DNA from: Pyrinomonadaceae bacterium
Lineage (GTDB): Bacteria > Acidobacteriota > Blastocatellia > Pyrinomonadales > Pyrinomonadaceae
DNA: 49,528 nt
Direction of reading: 5' to 3'
Assembly: GCA_022843305.1 (NCBI GenBank)
Contig: JALHNX010000015.1
Location: 1-49,528, forward strand
Shown here: piece by piece, positions 43,191 through 49,528 of the stretch
Layout: every line of letters starts with the position of its first letter
Numbering within the stretch: the stretch's first letter is position 1
Translations under genes and position numbers: made by a program
Notes under the pieces: model-generated
What the model saw: only the letters and a program-made list of their open reading frames with translations
Databases searched by the model: none
Told to the model about the DNA's origin: nothing

Positions 43191-44080
43191 TATTCAGCGT
43201 TTATTGTCAGGACGGCGATTTCCGGCGGCATCATAAAACGAATCGGCAAAATGCTTGTGCCGATTCCCGTTGTTACAAACAGATCCATATTCCATTCGCG
43301 TTTATGCCCGTAGGATAATTTTTGCCCGTGGCTCGACGGCACGACCGGCGTTCCAAGAACGGGAAACCAAACCTGTCCGCCGTGCGTGTGTCCGGCAAGC
43401 ATTAACTTAAAATCATTGCCGAGCGTTTTGTGATACCACAAAACTTCTAAAATATCGGGGCTGTGTTCGAGAACGATAAAATCACCGACCTGTTCTGATT
43501 GGGCGACAACCTTGCGGATTTCCGAATCGAACGTATACCACGAATTAAGTTTCAAATGATCTTTTAATCCGAGAAGCCGGAATTTTTGCCCGTTTTTTTC
43601 GATAATTTTTATTTCGTTTTCGAGAACCGTAATGCCGACGCGTTTTAATTCGTCGGCAACATTTTTATCGTCATACCAGCCGTCGTGGTTTCCCAAAACC
43701 GCGTAAACTCCCAGATTTGCCCGCAATCCCTTCAAATTATCGGCAATCGTTGCCATCGGCATATTTAGTTCGCTGTGGTCGCGTTTTTTTTCCGACACAT
43801 AATCGCCCAAAAGCACGATCAAATCCGCGTTTTGTGCGTTTGCCTGCTCGACGACATATCGAATTTTTTCTTCCGTCACACCGCGCGAACCGCCGTGGAT
43901 GTCGCTGATGGCGACGATTTTCAAGCCGTTCAACGCCGGATTCCAATTTTTAATCTTTATTTCCTGCCGGTTGACGACCAGCCGGAAAGGCTCGATAAAA
44001 TATGCGTATCCAAGGCAAAGGAAACCAAGGATCATCAATATAATTAAGGCGTAAAGCATTTTTCTAAGATATTTTCTCAT
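43190..44080 (-). CDS. Membrane-anchored metallophosphoesterase (YkuE/YaeI-like)
   Basis: 296 aa. An N-terminal transmembrane helix (about 9-29) is followed by '[10 protein letters not shown]' (D60, H62), G-D at 92-93, G-N-H-D at 130-133 and '[12 protein letters not shown]', the five-block calcineurin-like dimetal site. Close relatives are UDP-2,3-diacylglucosamine or phospholipid-type pyrophosphatases and YkuE. Its ATG overlaps the TGA of the UbiD gene by 4 nt, so the two are coupled. Confidence 0.88.
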   Translation of the reverse strand: MRKYLRKMLYALIILMILGFLCLGYAYFIEPFRLVVNRQEIKIKNWNPALNGLKIVAISDIHGGSRGVTEEKIRYVVEQANAQNADLIVLLGDYVSEKKRDHSELNMPMATIADNLKGLRANLGVYAVLGNHDGWYDDKNVADELKRVGITVLENEIKIIEKNGQKFRLLGLKDHLKLNSWYTFDSEIRKVVAQSEQVGDFIVLEHSPDILEVLWYHKTLGNDFKLMLAGHTHGGQVWFPVLGTPVVPSSHGQKLSYGHKREWNMDLFVTTGIGTSILPIRFMMPPEIAVLTINAE

Positions 44081-45840
44081 TGATCTTTCGGGAAATATTC
44101 GCGCCAGCGGCGGTCAACCAGTTTCACAATATCATCGCGCGGCTCGACAACTTTCGGATACCACGATTTCATCCGCGCATCTATGACCACCGGCGCGGTG
44201 AAAGAAATATGATTATGAACGACTTTGATTTCTTTGGCATAGATGTCGGTCGAAGGATTAAAACGCGTCCACGTCGCCCAAAGGAATTTGTCGGCTGAAT
44301 CGGCAAATTCCAACGAATCGTGCAGAACGACGATTTGAAAATTATTGAAATTATTTGCCATCGCCACGCGTTCCGCCAAAGTTTTGTCCTTTTCGTATTC
44401 GGCGGCGGCTTCTAAAACCAGACAACCGCCGCAGAAAACCTTTGCCGCTTTGATTCCGACCGGCAGTGCGCCGTTAAATTCACGCGCCAGATCCCTTTTC
44501 TTTTCGCCGACGCCGACGAGCATCGCTTTCGAGCCGTGATTTATTTTACCCGATGCGTAATCGAGCGTGTCAAAGGATGTGCGGTCGAAAATAAAGAAAT
44601 CGCTTTCCCATTCGACGCGTTCGAGAATATATTCGAAAAGCGTCTTGAAATCGCGCAAATCCTGCGGTTTATCGGTCAAAAGCAAGAATTTTGTCAAAGA
44701 TAACTGACCTTCGCCCAAAATCCGAAATCCCGCGCCGAGTGCTTCACGGGCATAGCGTTCCTTGACGACCGCCGCCGCGAGCGAATGAAAACCGGTTTCG
44801 CCGTAGCTCCATAAATCCTTGACGGCGGGCATCACGAGCGGAAAAAGCGGCGACAAAAGTTCCTGCAAATAATCGCCGATAAAGAAATCTTCCTGACGCG
44901 GTTTGCCGACGACCGTTGCGGGAAAAATTGCGTCCTTGCGGTGAAAAACTGCCTCGGCTTCAAAAACCGGATAATCGTGCGTCAGGGAATAATAGCCGTA
45001 ATGATCGCCGAACGGACCTTCGGGTTTTCGCACTTTCGGCGCAACTTTCCCACAAATCGCAAATTCGGCTTCGGCAATCAGGCGATGATGATTTTCAAGC
45101 GGATTTTGGACGGTTTCGATTTTTCCGTCCGCCAACACCGAAGCGAGAACGAGTTCGGGAACGTCTTCGGGCAAAGGCGCGATTGCCGCCAGAATCATCG
45201 CGGGCGAACCGCCTAAGAAAATCGAAACAGGCAGACTTTCGCCGCGCTTTTCGGCTTCAAAATAATGAAAACCGCCGCCTTTGCCGATTTGCCAGTGAAT
45301 TCCCGTCGTCGTCTGATCGTATCGCTGAATCCGATACATACCGAGATTATGTTTGCCGCTCGTAGGGCTTTCCGTGTAAACCAGCGGCAAGGTGATAAAA
45401 TGCCCGCCGTCTTCGTGCCACAGCTGCAAAAGCGGCAATTCTTCGAGATTTGCGGGCTGATCGCAAACTTCCAGAACCGGCGCGCGGCGCACCTTTTTCG
45501 TGCCGAGCTTTAAAGCCGTGAAAGCCAGATCACGAAACTGCCAAAGCTCTTTCGGTTTCGGCGGCAGCAGAACTTCAACGGCTTCGACCGCTTTTTTGAC
45601 CAATTCCTGCGGCTTTTTGCCAAAGGCAATATCAATGCGTTTCGCCGTTCCGAACATATTCGTGACGACCGGATATTTTGAGCCTTTGACGTTTTTAAAG
45701 AGCAAAGCCTTGCCCTGCTCGTCAATCACGCGGCGGTGAATCTCGGCGATTTCGAGATACGGGTCAACTTCCGCCTCGATCTCCGTCAAATCGTTTTCCC
45801 GTTTGAGCTGTTCGATAAAAGAACGTAAATTCTTGTGCAT
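44077..45840 (-). CDS. UbiD family decarboxylase
   Basis: The M at 45840 ([12 protein letters not shown]) is the natural UbiD start; the frame extends 9 codons upstream. The 587-aa product has '[14 protein letters not shown]', '[25 protein letters not shown]', '[20 protein letters not shown]' and the '[14 protein letters not shown]' segment with the catalytic Glu-Arg region. These are hallmarks of prenylated-FMN-dependent (de)carboxylases. It could act on 4-hydroxy-3-polyprenylbenzoate or on a futalosine-pathway menaquinone precursor; the sequence alone does not decide. The prenyltransferase UbiX is not nearby. Operon with the metallophosphoesterase. Confidence 0.9.
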   Translation of the reverse strand: MHKNLRSFIEQLKRENDLTEIEAEVDPYLEIAEIHRRVIDEQGKALLFKNVKGSKYPVVTNMFGTAKRIDIAFGKKPQELVKKAVEAVEVLLPPKPKELWQFRDLAFTALKLGTKKVRRAPVLEVCDQPANLEELPLLQLWHEDGGHFITLPLVYTESPTSGKHNLGMYRIQRYDQTTTGIHWQIGKGGGFHYFEAEKRGESLPVSIFLGGSPAMILAAIAPLPEDVPELVLASVLADGKIETVQNPLENHHRLIAEAEFAICGKVAPKVRKPEGPFGDHYGYYSLTHDYPVFEAEAVFHRKDAIFPATVVGKPRQEDFFIGDYLQELLSPLFPLVMPAVKDLWSYGETGFHSLAAAVVKERYAREALGAGFRILGEGQLSLTKFLLLTDKPQDLRDFKTLFEYILERVEWESDFFIFDRTSFDTLDYASGKINHGSKAMLVGVGEKKRDLAREFNGALPVGIKAAKVFCGGCLVLEAAAEYEKDKTLAERVAMANNFNNFQIVVLHDSLEFADSADKFLWATWTRFNPSTDIYAKEIKVVHNHISFTAPVVIDARMKSWYPKVVEPRDDIVKLVDRRWREYFPKDQ

Positions 45841-45922
45841 ATTTAAGTTTGCCTGAATTCTATTCAAACAAAGCGTTTGCCAAGACTCAAGTGAGAAACG
45901 ATAAGTTTTGTTTAAAAATAAA

Positions 45923-45953
45923 AAAGGCGCGGATAATAAACCGTCGCGCCTTT
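45923..45953 (-). terminator. Terminator of the M16 peptidase operon
   Basis: A 9-bp GC-rich stem (45923-45931 with 45945-45953). On the minus strand it is followed by a run of Ts. It lies downstream of the gene ending at 46027. Confidence 0.75.
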
Positions 45954-45959
45954 GAAAAG

Positions 45960-46023
45960 GTACAACAAACTTCAGTTTGTTGAAAGTCTTTGCGTGAAAT
46001 CAACAAACTGAAGTTTGTTGTAC
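45960..46023. repeat. Perfect 24-bp inverted repeat with nested palindromes
   Basis: Arms 45960-45983 and 46000-46023 are exact reverse complements around a 16-nt loop. Each arm also contains CAACAAACTTCAGTTTGTTG or its equivalent, which is itself nearly self-complementary, so alternative folds are possible. It lies between the M16 stop and the terminator. Confidence 0.8.
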
Positions 46024-46026
46024 AAG

Positions 46027-47550
46027 TTATTTACGCAAATTCTCTTTGCTCAAATCGAGTTCGTCGGCTTTGATAACCTCAATTTTCATATTCGGAAAAC
46101 GCTTTGCCAAATCATCCTTGAAAACCGAATAATCGCCGACGATAATCAAATCGCCGCCTTTCAGATAATTTTGTGCAAATACCTTGATTTGCTCTGACGA
46201 TGTTTCCTGAACATTTGGAATAAACGAATTTAGTTCAGTGGTCGGTAAAAAGAAGCCGTAAAGCTCTCCGACTTTATTTGCCAAACCGACGGTCGTTTCC
46301 AAATCGCGTCCGAAATCGCCTGTTAAAACCAGTTTTCGCGGATTCAATTCGGTTTCCGAAACCGAATCCTTTCGTAATTTTTCAAGCTCAACCAAAACCA
46401 ATTCAACAACTTCTGCCGCCGATTCATTTTTAGTTTGTGTTCGCGTCGAAAAATTCGATGAAAGGTTTCGCCACGCAAAACCGCTTCCCGCGCCGTAACT
46501 TAATCCGCGTTTGATGCGGATTTCCTGATTCAATCTTGACGAATAGCCGCCGCCGAGAACCGAATTCAGAACATTTGCCGGATAATACATTTTGCTTGGA
46601 ATCGAGCGGTTATCGGAAAAACCGTTAATTCGACCATTTGAAATTCTCGACGCATAATTGACCGAAGCCTGTCCTGAATTCGGTAAATCAATCACCAGCA
46701 TTCGTTTGACAATCGAATTATCCGTGTCGGTCGTGAAATTTCCTTCAACCGCTTTCGGCGGTAAAGGTCCGTTCATTTCGGGCGTTTGAATACCCTTTTT
46801 CCAACGTCCGAAAAATCTTTGTGCCAAGGCATTGGCACGAACGCTTGTGATGTCACCCGTAAAAATCAATACCGAATTGCCGGGCAAATAATTTTCATTT
46901 TTGAACTGGACAACATCATTCACCGACATTTTATTAATCGAATCGGGCGTTCCGCCTGCCGGATGTTCGCCGAAGCTGTATTTGGCGGCGACGTAATTTG
47001 CCAGAAAGCCGGGTTGTTTGAGATTGTAGGTCAATCCGTCGAGCGTCTGCGTTTTGAGCAAATCCAGTTCTTCCTGTTTGAATGTCGGATTCAAAACAAT
47101 GTCCGCCAAAATCGCCATTGCCTGATCTAATTTGTCGCTCATCACGTTGATCTGCACGACCGAATTATTCCAACCGGCGGCGGCGGTTATCGTGCCTCCC
47201 AAAAATTCGATTTGCTCGGCGATCTGCGAAGCCGTGCGGGTTTTCGTGCCTTTCGTGAGCATCGAAGCCGTCAGATTTGCCAACCCCGCTTTCTCGATGC
47301 CTTCTTCGCTTGCACCGCTTTTGACCAAAATTTCAACCGTCACGAGCGGCACATTTTTGCGTTCGACCGTTGCGACCGTCAAACCATTTGCCAGTTTCTT
47401 TTCGACGACCGCCGGAATTTTTGCGACACGCGGCGCAGAAGGTGTCGGCGGTTGTTCCTGCGAAAGCGCAGAAACAAAGGCAAAAGGCAAAAGTAAAAAG
47501 GCAAAAATTGCCTGTCCTATACCGAATACCGAACCGTTAAACAATCTCAT
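46027..47550 (-). CDS. M16-family peptidase homologue lacking the zinc motif
   Basis: The M at 47550 follows AAGGAAAAAAT and starts a signal peptide ('IFAFLLLPFAFVSALSQ'), giving 507 aa; the frame reaches 47616 but those codons are low-complexity AAA/AAG repeat. The family's HxxEH is replaced by 'GLANLTASMLTKGT', so it should not bind zinc. The second M16 half with 'RGLSYGAGSGFAWRN' (R/Y pair) is kept. In MPP/PqqL-like pairs such a subunit forms a heterodimer with an active one. The upstream gene supplies the active subunit. Confidence 0.87.
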   Translation of the reverse strand: MRLFNGSVFGIGQAIFAFLLLPFAFVSALSQEQPPTPSAPRVAKIPAVVEKKLANGLTVATVERKNVPLVTVEILVKSGASEEGIEKAGLANLTASMLTKGTKTRTASQIAEQIEFLGGTITAAAGWNNSVVQINVMSDKLDQAMAILADIVLNPTFKQEELDLLKTQTLDGLTYNLKQPGFLANYVAAKYSFGEHPAGGTPDSINKMSVNDVVQFKNENYLPGNSVLIFTGDITSVRANALAQRFFGRWKKGIQTPEMNGPLPPKAVEGNFTTDTDNSIVKRMLVIDLPNSGQASVNYASRISNGRINGFSDNRSIPSKMYYPANVLNSVLGGGYSSRLNQEIRIKRGLSYGAGSGFAWRNLSSNFSTRTQTKNESAAEVVELVLVELEKLRKDSVSETELNPRKLVLTGDFGRDLETTVGLANKVGELYGFFLPTTELNSFIPNVQETSSEQIKVFAQNYLKGGDLIIVGDYSVFKDDLAKRFPNMKIEVIKADELDLSKENLRK

Positions 47551-47580
47551 ATTTTTTCCTTTTACCTTTTGCTTTTTGCC
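47479..47580. repeat. Low-complexity word repeats spanning the signal-peptide codons
   Basis: GGCAAAA/GCAAAAG-type words (plus strand, about 47479-47507) inside the signal-peptide coding region are inverted relative to CCTTTTACCTTTTGC-type words at about 47556-47580 in the leader. Together they form an imperfect hairpin around the start codon. Confidence 0.5.
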
Positions 47581-47599
47581 TTGAAAATTTATTTTTATT

Positions 47600-48955
47600 T
47601 TACTTTTTACTTTCATCGTCGCCTCCGTTCTGGTAATAAATGACGACGCGGTTTTTGTCCGTAAAATATTTTTTCATTACTCTCTGCACGTCCGATGCGG
47701 TAACGGCTTGAAGTTTTTGAATGTCGGTATTGACGGCATTTGCGTCGCCGTTGTAAGTGATGGCGCGTTCAATAGCGATTGCTTTGCCGTCGTTTTGTTC
47801 GCGTTCCTGCAAAGTTTTGGTGATAAGTTGATTTTTCGCTTTCGCCAGTTCTTTTGCCGTGACGGGCGTGGTTTGAATTCGCTTTAATTCCGCGAGCAGC
47901 GATTTTTCGAGTTCTTCCGCCGTTTTGCCTTCCGAGGCAATCGTGTAGAAATAAAGCAATCCGCGGTCAACGCGAATATCGGCAGTAAAGGCGGCTTCCT
48001 GCGCGATTTGCTGTTTGTAAACGAGTTCCTGATAAAGCCTCGAACTTTCTCCGCCCGCGAGGATCGTTTCGGCGATTTTCAGTGCCGGCACGTCCGCGTC
48101 TTTCGATGGCGGCGCGAGATAGGTGATAGCGACCGCCGGAAACGGCACGTTCGGCGCGGTCATCAAATGCCGTTTTTCTTCGGTGCGGTCGGGTTCGACC
48201 GCCGTGACGCGCGGAATCGCCATCCTGTTTTGAGGAATTCTGCCGAAATATTTGTCCGTCCACGCGTCGAACTGCGCCTGTTCGAAATCGCCGACCACGA
48301 TCAGAACCGCGTTGTCGGGACGATAATACATTTTGTAAAAACTGTTTGCGTCGGCGACGGTCGCGGCTTGCAATTCATCCAAATTCCCGATGCCCGGACG
48401 TTTATACGGATGCGTTGTGAAGGAAAGTTTGTCAATGTGTTGCCCGAAAAGCATACCGTATGGATTTGCCAGAATTCGCTGCCGAAATTCTTCCTTGACA
48501 ACGTCGCGTTCGGATGCAAAGGTCGCTTCGTCAACATTCAGATTAACCATTCGTTCGGCTTCCGCCCAGAGCAGTGTTTCGAGATAATTCGACGGCACAA
48601 CCTCGTAATAATTCGTAAAATCGTCCCACGTCGAAGCGTTGTTGTAGCCACCGACATCTTCTGTCAAACGGTCGAACGTTTCGCTTTTCATATTTTTCGT
48701 TGATTTGAACATCATATGTTCAAACATATGGGCGAAACCCGAACGCCCCTCAGGATCGTCCTTCGAGCCGACGTTATACCAAACGTGGATCGAAACCGTC
48801 GGGCTTGAATTGTCCTGCAATGAAACGACGCGCAAACCGTTCGGCAAAGTGCGCTGTTTGATGTTCATCGGCGTAATTTTCACCTGTCCGAACGCCGTTA
48901 GGCTCAACGCAAATGCCATCACCAGCATTGAAATCAAAGCGTTTATTTTTTTCAT
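47600..48955 (-). CDS. M16-family zinc peptidase, active subunit
   Basis: ATG at 48955 is preferred to TTG at 48967; 451 aa. A signal peptide (1-23) is followed by the inverted zinc motif H76-M-F-E79-H80. A downstream glutamate in 'VVKEEFRQR' provides the third ligand. The C-terminal half has 'SRLYQELVYKQQIAQEA'. Exported two-domain M16 proteases degrade peptides in the periplasm. The gene runs directly into the inactive partner (49 nt between stop and start), matching the usual active-inactive pair. Confidence 0.92.
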   Translation of the reverse strand: MKKINALISMLVMAFALSLTAFGQVKITPMNIKQRTLPNGLRVVSLQDNSSPTVSIHVWYNVGSKDDPEGRSGFAHMFEHMMFKSTKNMKSETFDRLTEDVGGYNNASTWDDFTNYYEVVPSNYLETLLWAEAERMVNLNVDEATFASERDVVKEEFRQRILANPYGMLFGQHIDKLSFTTHPYKRPGIGNLDELQAATVADANSFYKMYYRPDNAVLIVVGDFEQAQFDAWTDKYFGRIPQNRMAIPRVTAVEPDRTEEKRHLMTAPNVPFPAVAITYLAPPSKDADVPALKIAETILAGGESSRLYQELVYKQQIAQEAAFTADIRVDRGLLYFYTIASEGKTAEELEKSLLAELKRIQTTPVTAKELAKAKNQLITKTLQEREQNDGKAIAIERAITYNGDANAVNTDIQKLQAVTASDVQRVMKKYFTDKNRVVIYYQNGGDDESKK

Positions 48956-49240
48956 ATTTATTCTCAAAATCGGATGAATTGTTGTCTTTTATACGCAAAC
49001 ACGCAAACAAAGTTTTTCGATTCGGTTGTGTAAATCACGGATTTCTAAAAACTTTCGGATTCAGATTAACAAAATTGCGGTTTTAATAAAAGAATTTTGT
49101 TGTCAAACGTTATTTTCGCGGGTCAAAAGGTAAATACGACGTGTCGGTCGCTTAATCAGAATGTCAGCCGTTCAATTCAACCTGTCAGATATTTATTCGT
49201 TTCTTCAGGTTTTAAATTTTATGTATCAAGCGACAGAAAG
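48956..49240. other. Spacer upstream of the M16 operon
   Basis: 285 nt, AT-rich, without an ORF. It should contain the minus-strand promoter of the peptidase operon, which I cannot place with confidence. Confidence 0.35.
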
Positions 49241-49356
49241 TTTTGAGTCCCGCCTTTGGGCGGCTTTCTTTGAGTTCCAAGTTCCGGGTTTCAAGTTTTA
49301 AGTCGGATTAGTCTTTTAACTTGGAACTTTTTGCCGCCTAAAGGCGGGACTCAAAA
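49241..49356. repeat. Inverted-repeat (REP-like) element, second copy
   Basis: Arms 49241-49264 and 49333-49356 are 24 nt with one mismatch. They carry the GCCGCC(T/C)AAAGGCGGGACTCAAAA unit, closely similar to the element between hyaD and hypA (13151-13260). The middle contains smaller inverted words (GTTCCAAGTTCC against TTGGAAC). Confidence 0.72.
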
Positions 49357-49400
49357 CGGCTTTGCACAAAAATAGGCGAAAAAGTCGAAAGCCGCCGAAT

Positions 49401-49495
49401 CATTTTACATTCTTCATTCTTCATTCTTCATTCTTCATTAAATGCAGTCAATACCTGCTTAAAAATGTAAAATGCAGAATGTAAAATTGATAATG
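49401..49495. repeat. Inverted repeat with tandem CATTCTT words
   Basis: CATTCTT is repeated about four to five times (49407-49440). The right half (about 49470-49495) has complementary GTAAAATGCAGAATG words. AATGCAG on the left faces CTGCTT/AATGCAG on the right. It resembles the other short-word hairpins in the window. Confidence 0.55.
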
Positions 49496-49528
49496 ATTTA
49501 TCACACCAATGCTTTTATTTATTTTTTG

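Overview
This 49.5 kb window looks like a chromosomal segment of a free-living, Gram-negative-type bacterium of moderate GC content (judged by eye). Lipoproteins, a polysaccharide export protein, an MsbA-type exporter and a NagZ point to an outer membrane and a recycled peptidoglycan wall. The mix of families (UMF1-type MFS, AIM24 protein with a zinc ribbon, secreted FG-GAP protein, paired M16 peptidases, UbiD decarboxylase, group 1d-like hydrogenase) fits Acidobacteriota, perhaps Blastocatellia. That placement is inference; there is no rRNA here to test it.

Layout. 1-470 holds two inverted-repeat elements. 471-6370 carries a secreted alpha/beta-hydrolase, a CAP-domain protein (minus strand), NagZ and a peptide-type ABC binding lipoprotein. 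6392-7225 is a tRNA-Gly/tRNA-Cys unit with an HNH nuclease gene wedged between the tRNAs. 7401-8516 is an EEP-family hydrolase. 9027-13617 is a compact uptake hydrogenase locus, hyaA-hyaB-hyaC-hyaD-(repeat)-hypA, whose small subunit has the six cysteines typical of O2-tolerant enzymes. 13651-16671 holds a prepilin peptidase and small membrane, TPR and ribbon-helix-helix proteins. RNase P RNA (rnpB) lies on the minus strand at about 16731-17140. 17227-24247 is a minus-strand run: polysaccharide export, PTS enzyme I, AIM24, LOG family, MFS, and an iPGM-like metalloenzyme. 24520-31660 contains a secreted FG-GAP protein, a HemD-like protein, a nucleotidyltransferase/sugar-kinase pair resembling MurU/AmgK, and an MsbA-like exporter.

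32597-35757 is the most striking stretch. A type II restriction-modification pair closely resembling EcoRV and M.EcoRV sits directly in front of asnS. A decayed 91-nt copy of the asnS 5' end lies on the far side of the pair. This is the signature of an R-M cassette that entered asnS with a long target duplication, leaving one intact and one truncated copy.

35819-48955 contains exported proteins, a membrane-anchored SprT-like metallopeptidase, a stand-alone response regulator with paired upstream dyads, a pirin, an NPP-type phosphodiesterase, a metallophosphoesterase/UbiD pair and a two-gene M16 peptidase operon (one active, one lacking the zinc motif). The spacers here and at the right end are rich in imperfect palindromes. 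Some are 200-260 bp with MITE-like architecture, some are hairpins built from short tandem words, and one is a CTAA microsatellite.

Functional links. hyaA-D and hypA act together, but the rest of the Hyp maturation set must be encoded elsewhere. nagZ and the AmgK/MurU-like pair suggest MurNAc salvage. The restriction and methylation genes are coupled by a 4-nt overlap.
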